Of a stretch of 57,944 nucleotides of DNA, positions 18,161 through 28,620 are shown piece by piece. Source of the stretch: Kangiellaceae bacterium (GTDB lineage Bacteria > Pseudomonadota > Gammaproteobacteria > Enterobacterales > Kangiellaceae); contig JABXIQ010000044.1 of the NCBI GenBank assembly GCA_013373015.1, forward strand, positions 1 through 57,944, in the 5' to 3' direction. The position numbers were made by a program, and so were the translations under genes. The notes beneath the pieces are model-generated. The model was not told where the DNA came from, did not search any database, and worked only from the letters and a program-made list of their open reading frames with translations. Position 1 is the stretch's first letter. Each line of letters opens with the position of its first letter.

Positions 18161-20301
18161 TACTGACCTTCAGCCTCTTTTTCCAAGTATTCTTCAAAAC
18201 TTGGCGGCAACACCAAGGCTTCATCGTAAGTTGGCAAAACATGCGCATCTTCTTCAGGCATCAAACTGATACCACGATTCGCTTGCTCAATTTGCTGAGC
18301 ACGAATATAGCTGTACTTTGCTGAACTTAGTTCGCGCAACTCTTTATCATCTTTCAATACGGTTGGATGAATAAAGACCATTAAATTACGTTTCACTTTT
18401 TGCGTGCGTTGCGACTTGAATGCATGACCTAAGATTGGTATATCGCCCAATATGGGTACTTTTTGCGAACTTTCTTGAATATCATCATCAATCAAGCCAC
18501 CTAATACCACTAGACCACCGTCTGGAACCAATACCGACGTTTTGACCTCGCGTTTATTGGTTACAACGTCCACCGCCGTCGAACCTGCAATTGAAGATAC
18601 TTCTTGCTCAATATCCAAACGAACATAGTTACCTTCGTTGATTTGTGGCGTCAGTTTCAACATTACACCAACATCTTTACGATCAACCTGTTGGAAAGGA
18701 TTAGCGTTATTATTACCTAATGTTGAACCCGTAATAATTGGAATTTCTTGACCCGCCTTAAATACAGCTTCTACGTTATCAAGGGTAGTCACACTTGGAC
18801 GTGCCAAAGTATTGGAATCGGTAACGCCTTCAAGAGCTTTAATAAATGCCCCCCAACTCACTCCCGATGAACTCATACGAGCAACACCTAACCCTAAGCC
18901 TTGTAAACCACCGAGTACCTGAGCAAGAGTAGAACCATTATCACCGCCCGAGCGAACGGTTTCAGTTCCAGTAATTACACCTGTTTGCGGATCGCGAGTA
19001 AACACCTGCTCTTCTGTACCGCGAGCGGCAATCGCACCACCAGCAACCTCACCAATAGTGGTGCCTGTATTACCAAAATTAATAATACCCGCTGGTTGAG
19101 TTCCGGATCCTGCAGGAGAGAACAACCACTGAATACCTAATTCTTTAGCTTTAGTATCAGAAATTTCAACAATGATCGCTTCAACATGTACTTGTTTACG
19201 ACGAATATCCAAGCTACGGATCACAGAATCAAACTCACGCATAATATCTGGCGGAGCAGTTAGTACCAGCGCATTATTTTCTTCGTGCGCTTGAATACTA
19301 TACAAAGAACGGCTGGCACGAGCACCAACAGCAGCAGCAGGTCCACCTGATTGAGCTTGTTCTTCTTTTTGTTTGATTTCACCAATACCAGACAATACTT
19401 CAGCTACATCTTCCGCTTTTGCATATTTCAAGAAAACCGTTTTAGTGTTTCCAGCGGTATTAAGCGGACGATCTAAACTATTAATCAAAGCTCTTAAGCG
19501 AACACGCTGTTTATCGCCCGCACTCAACAAGATGCTGTTAGTTCTTTCATCGGCCACAAAGCGCGGCATTTGCACTTCATTGATTTGTTGTTGCTGTGGT
19601 CCTGCACGATTAAGACTTTCTAAAATACGAACCACTTCTCCTGCTGATGCGTGCTGCAATGGGATCACTTCGATTTCTTCATCATTGGCTTTATCAGTAC
19701 GCTCAATAATTTCCACAATACGTCGCACGTTTGAAGCTGAATCATGTAAAATCAACGTGTTAGTACCTTGAACGGCAAACAAATGGCCAGATTGAGGCGA
19801 AACCAAAGGACGCAATACGTTCATGATCTGCTGGGCATTAACATTTTGTACTGGAATAACTTGAGTTATATATTGATCGCCATATTTTTTCGGGTTTGTC
19901 ACATTCACTGGCGAGGACTCATAACGCGCACGTTGATCTTGAATAATTTTAACAACACCATCCGTTTCTACCGCTTGAAAACCGTTCATTTGCAGTGAAG
20001 ACACGAAGATATTGTATATCTGTTCTTTAGTGTAATCCTGATTACCCGCGGTAATGATCGTCACTTTTTGACCTTTGACACGCTGATCGACAATCATGGT
20101 TTTACCCGTGATTCGAGCCACTGTTTCCACCACTTCACGAATATCCGCATCACGCACATTTAATCGCTCGGCGTTGGCAGTGTAGGACGTCAATAACAGA
20201 CTTGAAGCGGCTAAAGTCAACGCCAACATTTTACCTGTAGTACTCATCACTGAGTCCCCCCATCCTTTTGTTTTGGCCGTTGTTTGATTATTTAATTTCA
20301 T
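18160..20301 (-). CDS. gspD: Type II secretion outer-membrane secretin D
   Basis: Forms the outer-membrane secretion channel. A signal peptide ends in TANA (about residue 43); the leader is extended before it. Domains N0 to N3 (about 45-380) precede the secretin core, with [17 protein letters not shown] near the C-terminus as signature. The N3 region contains a glycine-rich insertion. Length 713 aa is in range. No pilotin gene is in the window. The start lies 14 bases inside gspC. Confidence 0.97.
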   Translation of the reverse strand: MKLNNQTTAKTKGWGDSVMSTTGKMLALTLAASSLLLTSYTANAERLNVRDADIREVVETVARITGKTMIVDQRVKGQKVTIITAGNQDYTKEQIYNIFVSSLQMNGFQAVETDGVVKIIQDQRARYESSPVNVTNPKKYGDQYITQVIPVQNVNAQQIMNVLRPLVSPQSGHLFAVQGTNTLILHDSASNVRRIVEIIERTDKANDEEIEVIPLQHASAGEVVRILESLNRAGPQQQQINEVQMPRFVADERTNSILLSAGDKQRVRLRALINSLDRPLNTAGNTKTVFLKYAKAEDVAEVLSGIGEIKQKEEQAQSGGPAAAVGARASRSLYSIQAHEENNALVLTAPPDIMREFDSVIRSLDIRRKQVHVEAIIVEISDTKAKELGIQWLFSPAGSGTQPAGIINFGNTGTTIGEVAGGAIAARGTEEQVFTRDPQTGVITGTETVRSGGDNGSTLAQVLGGLQGLGLGVARMSSSGVSWGAFIKALEGVTDSNTLARPSVTTLDNVEAVFKAGQEIPIITGSTLGNNNANPFQQVDRKDVGVMLKLTPQINEGNYVRLDIEQEVSSIAGSTAVDVVTNKREVKTSVLVPDGGLVVLGGLIDDDIQESSQKVPILGDIPILGHAFKSQRTQKVKRNLMVFIHPTVLKDDKELRELSSAKYSYIRAQQIEQANRGISLMPEEDAHVLPTYDEALVLPPSFEEYLEKEAEGQ

Positions 20302-21253
20302 TATTTAATCTCTGATTATTCGTTCTTTGCTGTCCATCATTCTGCGCATTTGCAGCGCCTAGGCCCAATAACAAGGTCACTGGTTGGCCATTACGCTCAA
20401 TGGTCACTTCTAATGATTCAGAACTGTTTAATTCTTCAATAATGCCAAGATAGCCCTGTTCATTCAACGGACTACCATTAACCGATTTAATCACATCATT
20501 GCGACGTAAACCTAAGCGCGCAAACATCCGCGGATCTTTACCTGGCGCCACTTTATAACCGCTAACCATTCCACTTTCGTCCACCACACGCTCAAACTGA
20601 GCAAGCCCTGCTAATGACTGTGGACTGGTATAAAGTTTTTCTCTCAGCTCGCCTAAATCTTGTGTCAATCTTGAATCGCGACGTTTATCAATAGTTCGCG
20701 TTGCCGCATCATTGGTTTCTTGCAAATTAGGCGTTGGGGCGGAAACCATAGACTCATTGATATTCTCGATCAGGGTCAAAGTTTCATAGCGACCACCATT
20801 TTTAATAATGACTTTTTGAGTTTCCACTTGATGCAAAGTGACATTACCACTAACTTCGAGCTTATCGCCCACAAAATAGGCTTTTTCTTTACTACCATTA
20901 GACAAGATAATGGCACTGCTCAATTCTAGGTTTCGGGAAACAAAGGTTCCCATCAATTTGAGATTTAATCGTGTTTCTTCGGCTTGAACCTGCTCTGGCT
21001 CAGGCACGGCATTGGCTTCACCAAAAATGTGCATTGCCACGAGCTTATTAACATTGACGTTTTCTTTGGGTTTTTGCGTAGGGATGACCACAGCTTGAGC
21101 CGGCGCTTTTGGTTGAAGGTGTTCAACCCACAGCCAGACTAATTTAGCGATAATGAACAAGGTCACTAAAGCTAAAATCGCTGCCAGTATTTGTGCGATC
21201 AACCTACCCCGTTGTTGCACAAATTGATTAAATTTGTCCGATGTTGAATTCAT
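20288..21253 (-). CDS. gspC: Type II secretion protein C
   Basis: The bitopic inner-membrane protein connecting the platform to the secretin through its HR domain. A membrane helix lies at about residues 19-43, the HR domain at about 90-160 and a PDZ domain at about 225-305 (LGLRRNDVIKSVNG). Length 321 aa is typical for PDZ-type GspC. It is the first gene of the operon; the promoter should lie in the 154-bp gap shared with divergent hslR. Confidence 0.95.
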   Translation of the reverse strand: MNSTSDKFNQFVQQRGRLIAQILAAILALVTLFIIAKLVWLWVEHLQPKAPAQAVVIPTQKPKENVNVNKLVAMHIFGEANAVPEPEQVQAEETRLNLKLMGTFVSRNLELSSAIILSNGSKEKAYFVGDKLEVSGNVTLHQVETQKVIIKNGGRYETLTLIENINESMVSAPTPNLQETNDAATRTIDKRRDSRLTQDLGELREKLYTSPQSLAGLAQFERVVDESGMVSGYKVAPGKDPRMFARLGLRRNDVIKSVNGSPLNEQGYLGIIEELNSSESLEVTIERNGQPVTLLLGLGAANAQNDGQQRTNNQRLNNEIK

Positions 21254-21407
21254 TAGTTTAATTTATCACGAAAAGTCGTTGTTTTCCCTATTAATTTTAT
21301 TCAGCAAACTCCTTTTAACCACACTATAATGGTTGTTCTAGGCGCATATTCCCATGCCCTAAAAAATAAAGCAAGCCAGATTAATGTAAAGCTAGGTAAG
21401 GTTCAAG

Positions 21408-21827
21408 ATGGGCATTGACAAAACGTCAGCAAATTTGACAACTTCTCAACACAATCAAGGGGTTAGGTTGGACAAATGGCTATGGGCAGCGCGTTTTTTC
21501 AAAACCCGCTCACTAGCCAAGCAAGCTCTTGACGGGGGCAAAGTGCACTGCGAGGGGGTTAAAGGCAAAGCTAGTCGCATGATCCAAGTAGGTATGATCT
21601 TGAAAATTCGTCAGGGTCATCACGAAAAAACCGTATTGGTTGAGGCGCTTTCCGAACAACGCGGCCCCGCTAAAGTTGCACAAACTCTTTACACAGAAAC
21701 CCAAGCAAGCATTGAAGCGCGTGAAACCTTGGCCGCACAAAGGCAGTCTATGCCAATGTCTGAGCATAAACCTGATAAAAAACAGCGCCGGCAAATTCAT
21801 CGGTTATTGCGCAAGCAAGGGCAATAA
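21408..21827 (+). CDS. hslR: Heat shock protein 15 (S4-type RNA-binding, ribosome rescue)
   Basis: Binds 50S subunits carrying stalled nascent chains and helps recycle them. The S4 RNA-binding domain is at about residues 20-80, with VRLDKWLWAARFFKTRSLA and the DGGKVHCEG strand. The C-terminus is basic (KKQRRQIHRLLRKQ), as in E. coli Hsp15. Length is 139 aa. AAGG lies upstream of the ATG. A TATAAT at 21325-21330 could be its -10 box, but no good -35 is seen. It sits just before hslO, as in enterics. Confidence 0.94.
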   Translation: MGIDKTSANLTTSQHNQGVRLDKWLWAARFFKTRSLAKQALDGGKVHCEGVKGKASRMIQVGMILKIRQGHHEKTVLVEALSEQRGPAKVAQTLYTETQASIEARETLAAQRQSMPMSEHKPDKKQRRQIHRLLRKQGQ

Positions 21828-21926
21828 AATATTCAACTTGCCCATATCGCCATCAATATTTGCGATAAGTACCCTAGAATTTGTACAATAAGCCCCCATT
21901 TTGCCATGACTGATATATGCTAACGC

Positions 21927-21986
21927 ATGGCTCTAATTATTGGACTTCCTGGTAATAAGCTGCGCCTAAATGTGAATGACCTATGA
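21927..21986 (+). CDS. Possible 19-codon leader ORF coupled to hslO
   Basis: An ATG at 21927 opens 19 codons (MALIIGLPGNKLRLNVNDL) whose TGA overlaps the hslO ATG in an ATGA arrangement. hslO has no obvious Shine-Dalgarno of its own, so re-initiation from this leader is conceivable. The leader also lacks a clear ribosome-binding site, so this may be chance. Confidence 0.3.
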   Translation: MALIIGLPGNKLRLNVNDL

Positions 21987-22861
21987 CTGACCAAATACAA
22001 CGCTTTACCTTTGCTAATTTGCCGATCCGCGGTGAAATCATCAGTTTACAAAACAGCTTCCAGCAAATTTGTGAACAACATAACTATAGCCCATTAGTGC
22101 GCCATTTGATGGGCGAGGCACTAGCGGCAACCGCCTTGATGACTGAGATTATCAAAATAGATGGCAAAATTGCTTTGCAATTACAAAGCCCAGCATTCCT
22201 AAAGTTATTGCTCACCGAGTGCAACCACCAAGGCCAATTACGCGGCGTGATGCATACTAACGATCAGATCAGCGCTAAATCTGACTATCAATTTGATGAC
22301 TGGACACAAGGCGGCCAAATGGCCATTACCATCGAGCCAGAAAAAGGCCATCGATACCAAGGCGTGGTGTCCTTAGATAAAAATACGCTCGGCGAATGCC
22401 TTCAAGACTACTTCACCATGTCTGAGCAATTGCCCACTTATATTAAGTTATTTGTCAGTGACGACAAGGTAACAGGATTGTTTTTACAGGCTTTGCCGCA
22501 AAGTGAAGACTCACCAACTACTCGTGAACAAGCCTTTGAGCACGTTACTGCGCTTGCTGAAACGCTCAAAACAGATGAGGCTCTAGAGTTAGAGCACCAA
22601 GACATTTTGTATCGTCTGTTCCACCAAGACGAAGTGACTCTATTTCCTCCTAAGGCGTTAGAATTTCAATGTTCATGCTCCAGAGAGCGCAATGAACAAG
22701 CCTTATTAACGGTGCAAGCGAGCGAGCTAATGAGCTTGGTCAAAGAGCAAAATGGACAAATTGAAATGGTGTGTGATTTTTGTAATAAACAAGAAGTATT
22801 TACCGAACAGCATATTATCGACTTGATCACCAACTCACCATCCAGTGAGCAGGTCAATTAA
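21983..22861 (+). CDS. hslO: Redox-regulated chaperone Hsp33
   Basis: A cytosolic holdase activated by oxidative unfolding. The N-terminal core (about 1-180) carries the LMGEALAATALM motif. The C-terminal redox switch has the zinc-binding cysteines Cys230/232 (CSC) and Cys264/267 (CDFC). Length 292 aa matches E. coli Hsp33. It lies 155 bases after hslR, is convergent with envZ and no strong terminator separates them. Confidence 0.95.
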   Translation: MTDQIQRFTFANLPIRGEIISLQNSFQQICEQHNYSPLVRHLMGEALAATALMTEIIKIDGKIALQLQSPAFLKLLLTECNHQGQLRGVMHTNDQISAKSDYQFDDWTQGGQMAITIEPEKGHRYQGVVSLDKNTLGECLQDYFTMSEQLPTYIKLFVSDDKVTGLFLQALPQSEDSPTTREQAFEHVTALAETLKTDEALELEHQDILYRLFHQDEVTLFPPKALEFQCSCSRERNEQALLTVQASELMSLVKEQNGQIEMVCDFCNKQEVFTEQHIIDLITNSPSSEQVN

Positions 22862-22882
22862 TAGCCTAACTCCATACTGTAT

Positions 22883-24184
22883 CTAGCGAAAACGGGTTAG
22901 CGGCATCTCAAAACGAGCTTCTAGCCCACCTTCATTGCGGTTATGTAGGGTCACTCGCCCTCGATGCATTTCCGCAATACGCCTTACAATAGCCAGACCT
23001 AAGCCTGAGCCACCACCACTGCGGGCAGTATTACCACGTGAGAACGGCTGGAATAAACGTTCAATTTCTTCTTCATCAATTCCTTGACCATTATCAAACA
23101 CTGAAATGCGCACCTTTTGATCGACCAACTCGGTTTTGACCAATAACGGTGGATTGGCGTACTTAATTGCATTGGTGATCAAATTAGTAATCAAGCGCTT
23201 CAAAGCCAATGGCTTAAAAGCTACTTGCGGCAATTTACCCAATTCTACGCTAATATCTTGAGTTTGGATCTTGGTTGAATTAACACACTCTTCAACCAAA
23301 GCATTCAAATCACCTTTTTGTTCACGTTCATCACGACCATCACGAACAAAAGAAATGAACTGGCTGATGATCTGATCCATATCTTCCGTATCTCGCACAA
23401 TACCATCACGCACTTCCGCATCTTCATCGGGCATAAACTCAGTGGCTAAGCGAATACGAGTCAATGGAGTACGCAAATCGTGTGAGACACCAGCCAACAA
23501 TAAATTTCTATCTTCTTCGAGCTGCTGAACATTGCGCGCCATTTGGTTAAAAGCACGAGTGACTGTAACCATTTCTTCTAAGCCTTCTTCGCGCAACTGA
23601 CCCGGATTATCACCACGACCTATTTCACGGGCGGCAAATTCTAAGCGTCGCAATGGCCTTGAGATCTGCTTAGTGAAGATCCAACCGCCCAGCAAACTAA
23701 GCAATAAAATCACTGAAAAATAGACAATCGGAGGGTGAATGTAAAAGCCTTCAAACGGCTCTGTAGCAATCCGCAGCCAGACATTGCTGTGCTCAGGAGA
23801 CTTGATCCAATAATAAATCTTATCCGATTCCTCAACCCGCATCTCTGTACGCTCTTCAGCGACCCCGAGACTACTGGCGAGCGCTTCAGTAAGGAAGCTA
23901 TAGGGTTTGGCTTCACGCAATTGACGCGGTTCACCCATCCGAGTGGACACAAACTGAACTCGCTGTTGCTCAAGAATTTGCTCGCGAAACTCTTGCGGAA
24001 CACCCTCATGTTGCATTGCCAAAGCTGTTTTAACATCAGAAGACAACAACTGAACCAGTTGCTTCATTGAGGGCTGCGCAACATACCAAGAAATTGATAG
24101 ATAGGAAACTAACTGGTTGATAATCAAAAGAAAACCAACCAGCAAGGCAATTCGACCGAAGGCCGTTTTAGGTAAAATTCTCAC
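22883..24184 (-). CDS. envZ: Osmosensor histidine kinase EnvZ
   Basis: An inner-membrane sensor kinase that phosphorylates OmpR. Two membrane helices (about residues 8-30 and 155-175) flank a periplasmic region. A HAMP domain follows, then the H-box GVSHDLRTPLTRIRLA with its phospho-acceptor His and the N/G boxes (NAIKYA, DNGQGID, GSGLGLAI). Length 433 aa is close to E. coli EnvZ (450). It lies 46 bases after ompR on the same strand, the standard arrangement. Confidence 0.94.
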   Translation of the reverse strand: MRILPKTAFGRIALLVGFLLIINQLVSYLSISWYVAQPSMKQLVQLLSSDVKTALAMQHEGVPQEFREQILEQQRVQFVSTRMGEPRQLREAKPYSFLTEALASSLGVAEERTEMRVEESDKIYYWIKSPEHSNVWLRIATEPFEGFYIHPPIVYFSVILLLSLLGGWIFTKQISRPLRRLEFAAREIGRGDNPGQLREEGLEEMVTVTRAFNQMARNVQQLEEDRNLLLAGVSHDLRTPLTRIRLATEFMPDEDAEVRDGIVRDTEDMDQIISQFISFVRDGRDEREQKGDLNALVEECVNSTKIQTQDISVELGKLPQVAFKPLALKRLITNLITNAIKYANPPLLVKTELVDQKVRISVFDNGQGIDEEEIERLFQPFSRGNTARSGGGSGLGLAIVRRIAEMHRGRVTLHNRNEGGLEARFEMPLTRFR

Positions 24185-24230
24185 GCTGCGATTGTCTGCT
24201 TTTCTATCATCAGGTTACCCTAGACAGGTT

Positions 24231-24953
24231 CTAGGCTTCACCACCATCAGGCACAAACACGTAACCCACACCCCAAACGGTCTGAATATAACGCGGATGA
24301 GCAGGATCAACTTCAATTAAACGACGCAAACGCGAAACCTGTACATCAATACTACGTTCCAGTGCCGAATAGTCACGACCTCGCGCCAAGTTCATTAACT
24401 TATCACGCGATAATGGTTGACGTGCATGCTCCACTAATGACTTCAACACCGCAAATTCGCCGCTGGTCAAAGAAATCGGGTTGCCGTCATCCGTCATCTC
24501 GCGAGTGGCTAAATTCAGCGTAAAGCGACCAAAGCTGACTACGCTTTCTGAGTTACTAGGCGCGCCTGGGATATGTTTGGCTTGACGACGCAATACTGCA
24601 CGAATCCGCGCTAACAACTCACGTGGATTGAATGGTTTAGCTAAATAATCATCAGCACCAACTTCCAAGCCCACAATACGATCCACTTCATCGCCTTTGG
24701 CAGTCAACATAATGATAGGAATAGGATTATTGTCAGAGCGCAAACGACGACAAATGGATAGACCATCTTCACCAGGCAGCATCAAGTCTAACACCATTAA
24801 ATGGTAATTCTCGCGCTCTAAGAAACGATCCATCTGTTCCGCATTTTCAACGGTGCGCACAATAAAATCTTGCTCTTTAAGGTAGCGCTCCAATAAACTT
24901 CTCAAGCGCACATCATCATCCACAACTAATATTTTGGGTGTTTCTTCGGTCAT
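24231..24953 (-). CDS. ompR: Response regulator OmpR
   Basis: A DNA-binding regulator of porin and osmotic-response genes. The receiver domain spans about 1-125 with the phospho-acceptor Asp in VLDLMLPGEDG. The winged-helix output domain spans about 140-235, with SGEFAVLKSLVEH and the recognition region RSIDVQVSRLRRLIE. Length 240 aa equals E. coli OmpR (239). It is divergent from tex across a 180-bp gap that presumably holds both promoters. Confidence 0.96.
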   Translation of the reverse strand: MTEETPKILVVDDDVRLRSLLERYLKEQDFIVRTVENAEQMDRFLERENYHLMVLDLMLPGEDGLSICRRLRSDNNPIPIIMLTAKGDEVDRIVGLEVGADDYLAKPFNPRELLARIRAVLRRQAKHIPGAPSNSESVVSFGRFTLNLATREMTDDGNPISLTSGEFAVLKSLVEHARQPLSRDKLMNLARGRDYSALERSIDVQVSRLRRLIEVDPAHPRYIQTVWGVGYVFVPDGGEA

Positions 24954-25133
24954 GTTCTATTCTATCCCCAGTACTGGTAAATCTTTCTATATCAAGCAGT
25001 TATCGAAAAATCTCATACTTACGCTTGATCGGTCAATCAATTCTTTTGTAATCCTTAACCAATTTATACTTTTTTCCTATTTATACAACCACTATACTAT
25101 GCCGCCATATTTTTCCCAATATTCACTTACAAG

Positions 25134-27485
25134 ATGTTACAAATTAATCAACAGATCGCCCAAGAGCTTAACGTCCGACCACAGCAGGTTGAAGCCGCCG
25201 TAAAACTCCTTGATGAAGGCTCAACCGTGCCATTTATTGCCCGTTACCGTAAAGAAGTTACAGGAGCGCTGGATGATACTCAACTACGTGATCTTGAGCA
25301 GCGCTTGGGTTATTTGCGTGAGTTAGAAGAGCGCCGCAGTGCCATCTTAAAGAGCATCGAAGAGCAAGAAAAGCTAACCCCTGAGCTTGAACATTCAATT
25401 AAAGCGGCTGCCACTAAAAGTGAATTGGAAGACTTATATTTGCCTTATAAGCCTAAACGCCGCACCAAAGCTCAAATTGCGCGTGAGGCTGGTTTAGAGC
25501 CTTTGGCTCATGATTTATGGCAAACACCAACCCTTGATCCAGAAGTTGAGGCTGCCAAATACCTTAATGAAGAACATAAAATCGTCAGCACAAAAGATGC
25601 GTTAGATGGCGCGCGTCAGATTTTGATGGAGCAATTTGCTGAAGATGCTGAATTATTAAAGCAATTACGTGAATATTTGTGGGAAAACGCTTATATCCAA
25701 GCCAAAGTAATCGAGGGCAAAGAAAAAGAAGGCATCAAATTCTCGGATTATTTTGATCACAACGAATTATTCAATTCAATTCCATCACATCGTATTTTAG
25801 CCCTGCTACGCGGTCGTAATGAAAACATTTTGAGCCTACAAATGGTGTCCAACAAAGCCATGATCGCAGATGAATCAGCTTATGACCCTTGCTTAGGCAT
25901 GATTGCAGCTCATTACAACATCAAAGATCAAGGTCGCTCAGCCGACTCATGGTTGCAACAAGTGGTACTCTGGACTTGGAAAATTAAGTTACATTTGTAC
26001 ATGGAAACTGAGTTACTGGCCAAAGTACGCGAGCAAGGTGAGTCGGAAGCTATTCGTATCTTCGCCCGTAATTTACATGACTTACTAATGGCTGCTCCAG
26101 CCGGAGCGAAAACCACTATGGGACTGGATCCTGGTTTACGAACAGGCGTCAAAGCGGTGGTGGTTGATGATACGGGTAAACTTATTGCCCACACCACCAT
26201 TTTCCCACACGCACCACAAAATCAGTGGGATCAGTCACTGCGTAAACTGCATACCTTATGTGAAATGCATAAGGTGCAATTGGTCAGTATTGGTAATGGA
26301 ACTGCATCCCGTGAAACCGATAAACTGGTCGCTGAGCTGATGAAAACAGCTCCTGAGTTGAAACTACAAAAAATCATGGTCAGTGAAGCTGGAGCTTCTG
26401 TCTATTCTGCTTCAGCACTTGCTGCGCATGAGTTCCCCGATCTTGATGTCAGCTATCGCGGTGCTGTTTCTATTGCCCGTCGTTTACAAGATCCTCTACC
26501 AGAACTGGTAAAAATTGAACCTAAATCAATTGGCGTAGGCCAATATCAGCACGACGTTAGCCAAAGCCAATTGGCTAAAAGCCTTGATGGTGTGGTTGAG
26601 GATTGTGTGAATGCGGTAGGTGTGGACCTTAACATGGCATCTGTGCCTTTATTAACCCGCGTTTCAGGCTTGAGTAAAACCATGGCGCAAAATATTGTGC
26701 AATGGCGTGAAGCTAATGGCCGCTTTAACAACCGCCAACAGTTGCTTGAAGTTGAGCGCATGGGACCGAAAACCTTTGAACAAGCGGCAGGTTTCCTTCG
26801 CATTATGGGCGGTGATACTCCACTGGATAGTTCTGCTGTTCACCCTGAAGCCTACCCTGTGGTTGAAAAAATGTTAGCTAAGTTGACCATTCAAGATGTT
26901 GGTCAATTAATTGGCAACAAAGAAATTCTCAAGCAAATCAATGCTGATCACTATGTTGATGAGCAATTTGGTACACACACCATCAACGACATTATTCAAG
27001 AGCTGGATAAACCTGGTCGCGATCCGCGCCCTGAATTTAAGATGGTGCAGTACAAAGAAGGCGTCGAAACCTTGCAAGATTTGAAGCCCAACATGGAGCT
27101 TGAAGGTGTTGTGACTAACGTAACCGCATTTGGCGCGTTTGTTGATATTGGCGTGCATCAAGACGGCTTAGTACATCTTTCAATGATGGCTAACGAGTTT
27201 ATTAAAGATCCTTCTGATGTGGTCAAAGCCGGCGATATCGTGAAAGTATGGGTGCTAGATGTGGATCTGCAACGCAAGCGCATCGGCTTATCTATGATTG
27301 GTCCGCAAGCGCAAGGAAAAAATCAAGCAGCTCAAACGCATGACCGCAGCAACACTAACCATAAGCGCAACCCAAGTCACAACCAAAAGCACAATGCACC
27401 ACGCAAAGGTCAACAGCGCTCAAACAATCTACCACAAGGTGCTTTCGCAGATGCCTTGTCAGCCGCTCTGAAAAAAGGCAAATAG
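25134..27485 (+). CDS. tex: Tex family transcription accessory protein
   Basis: A nucleic-acid-binding protein related to eukaryotic Spt6, affecting transcription and virulence gene expression. The N-terminal helical region starts with [18 protein letters not shown] YqgF/RNase H-like domain (about 325-450) contains [12 protein letters not shown]. Helix-hairpin-helix repeats (about 500-560) and an S1 domain (about 655-725, [15 protein letters not shown]) follow. The tail is basic and Asn/His-rich. Length is 783 aa. A TATACT hexamer at 25093-25098 may be a -10 box. Confidence 0.96.
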   Translation: MLQINQQIAQELNVRPQQVEAAVKLLDEGSTVPFIARYRKEVTGALDDTQLRDLEQRLGYLRELEERRSAILKSIEEQEKLTPELEHSIKAAATKSELEDLYLPYKPKRRTKAQIAREAGLEPLAHDLWQTPTLDPEVEAAKYLNEEHKIVSTKDALDGARQILMEQFAEDAELLKQLREYLWENAYIQAKVIEGKEKEGIKFSDYFDHNELFNSIPSHRILALLRGRNENILSLQMVSNKAMIADESAYDPCLGMIAAHYNIKDQGRSADSWLQQVVLWTWKIKLHLYMETELLAKVREQGESEAIRIFARNLHDLLMAAPAGAKTTMGLDPGLRTGVKAVVVDDTGKLIAHTTIFPHAPQNQWDQSLRKLHTLCEMHKVQLVSIGNGTASRETDKLVAELMKTAPELKLQKIMVSEAGASVYSASALAAHEFPDLDVSYRGAVSIARRLQDPLPELVKIEPKSIGVGQYQHDVSQSQLAKSLDGVVEDCVNAVGVDLNMASVPLLTRVSGLSKTMAQNIVQWREANGRFNNRQQLLEVERMGPKTFEQAAGFLRIMGGDTPLDSSAVHPEAYPVVEKMLAKLTIQDVGQLIGNKEILKQINADHYVDEQFGTHTINDIIQELDKPGRDPRPEFKMVQYKEGVETLQDLKPNMELEGVVTNVTAFGAFVDIGVHQDGLVHLSMMANEFIKDPSDVVKAGDIVKVWVLDVDLQRKRIGLSMIGPQAQGKNQAAQTHDRSNTNHKRNPSHNQKHNAPRKGQQRSNNLPQGAFADALSAALKKGK

Positions 27486-27515
27486 TCTATTTTTTAAGCG
27501 CTAAATGCTCGGATC

Positions 27516-27562
27516 AGCGCACACATGCTTGAACTTTACGGCAAGTCCATGTAGTGTGCGCT
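27516..27562. repeat. Stem-loop between tex and dsbB
   Basis: AGCGCACAC (27516-27524) pairs perfectly with GTGTGCGCT (27554-27562), and the interior adds a short CTTG/CAAG pairing. There is no T-run after it on either strand, so it is a weak terminator candidate for tex or a transcript-stabilising hairpin. Confidence 0.6.
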
Positions 27563-27600
27563 AATTCGCACTTCAAAAATACTGATATCGAGCTAAAAAA

Positions 27601-28113
27601 ATGAACTTGAACACTCGTGGCTGGAATTTCTTAGGCGCATTCATTTGCTATCAACTCATCGTTACAGCTCTTTATTTTCAATATGTTGATGGCTTAGATC
27701 CTTGCCCCTTATGTATTTTTCAACGTGTAGCAGTCTTAGCCTTAGGAATTGTGTTATTAGTTAATGCTCTTCACAACCCAACCATTCATTCTCTCGCTAA
27801 CAAAATTTATCAAATTCTAGGTTTACTTGCCGCGCTAGTTGGCGTTGGTATTGCAGGACGTCATGTGTACCTGCAAAGCCTACCAGAGGGAGAAGCGCCT
27901 GCATGTGGTGCGCCTTTAGATTTAATGATGGATGTCCTGCCATTCATGGAAGTCATTCAAAGCGTGCTAACAGGTTCCGGTGAATGCGCTAAAATCAGCT
28001 GGCAGTTCTGGGGTATTTCAATGCCAGGTTGGATGCTAATCATCTTTATTATTGCCGCACTAGTCATGTTGATGCGACTGGTTCAGGCTTTCCGACGTCC
28101 TAAATACTATTAA
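27601..28113 (+). CDS. dsbB: Disulfide bond formation protein B
   Basis: An inner-membrane oxidase that reoxidises DsbA and passes electrons to quinone. It has four membrane helices and two periplasmic loops. The first redox pair is Cys35/Cys38 (DPCPLCIFQR) and the second Cys102/Cys129. Arg42 and the QR pair near the first loop fit quinone binding. Length 170 aa matches E. coli DsbB (176). It stands alone after the tex hairpin. Confidence 0.95.
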   Translation: MNLNTRGWNFLGAFICYQLIVTALYFQYVDGLDPCPLCIFQRVAVLALGIVLLVNALHNPTIHSLANKIYQILGLLAALVGVGIAGRHVYLQSLPEGEAPACGAPLDLMMDVLPFMEVIQSVLTGSGECAKISWQFWGISMPGWMLIIFIIAALVMLMRLVQAFRRPKYY

Positions 28114-28120
28114 CCCTATA

Positions 28121-28155
28121 ATTAACTTATAGTTAATACTCTAAACCTATAGGTT
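28121..28155. promoter_or_regulatory. Two operator-like palindromes before the ABM gene
   Basis: The short gap after dsbB holds an inverted repeat ATTAACT-N3-AGTTAAT (28121-28137) and a perfect 12-bp palindrome AACCTATAGGTT (28144-28155), 14 bases before the next ATG. The position suits a repressor site, but no regulator is identified. Confidence 0.4.
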
Positions 28156-28169
28156 AATGAGATAAAAAT

Positions 28170-28466
28170 ATGATCCGAATTATTATCGAAAGACAAATCA
28201 CTGATGGCAAATTGGATGAATATCATGGTTTAATTCGCCAAGCTAAAAATAAAGCTAGCAATGTCCCAGGCTTTCTTTCAGGTGAAATTTTCCACGTTAA
28301 AGATGATGAAAATCATGTCATTGTGATGGCGTGCTGGGATACCTTCGAAGCTTGGGAAGTATGGGCTGAATCTGAACAACGTTTGGACTTGCTTGACGCG
28401 ATGCGTCCACTTTTAGACGCCGATGAGAAAGTGGTGGTGCTAGAAAACACCACCCTGAGACATTAA
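28170..28466 (+). CDS. Antibiotic biosynthesis monooxygenase (ABM) domain protein
   Basis: A 98-aa single-domain ferredoxin-like protein of the ABM/dimeric alpha-beta barrel superfamily. Family-type features are IIIERQITDGKLDEYHGLI at the start, the VPGFLSGEIFH strand and VIVMACWDTFEAWEVWAES. Members range from monooxygenases to heme-degrading or stress proteins, so the reaction cannot be assigned. Operator-like palindromes lie upstream and a strong terminator follows, so it is probably a single-gene unit. Confidence 0.85.
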   Translation: MIRIIIERQITDGKLDEYHGLIRQAKNKASNVPGFLSGEIFHVKDDENHVIVMACWDTFEAWEVWAESEQRLDLLDAMRPLLDADEKVVVLENTTLRH

Positions 28467-28490
28467 TCGCAGAACACTATATTTTATCCA

Positions 28491-28517
28491 AAAGCACCGC
28501 GTAAACGGTGCTTTTTT
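28491..28517 (+). terminator. Rho-independent terminator after the ABM gene
   Basis: A 9-bp stem, AAAGCACCG (28491-28499) with CGGTGCTTT (28506-28514), continues into a T-run. It ends the unit starting at 28170. Confidence 0.9.
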
Positions 28518-28620
28518 ATAGTAAAACGATATAAAAATCCTCATAAAAACTAAAACGCTGCATCTAAAACCAATCTTTTTATCTCTTACAATAAACAACT
28601 TGTATATTTAAGAAGATACC

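Noticed and set aside
8324-21253. Missing gspO (prepilin peptidase) and pilotin as an incomplete T2SS
   Set aside because: These genes are commonly encoded elsewhere, so their absence here is not evidence of a defect.
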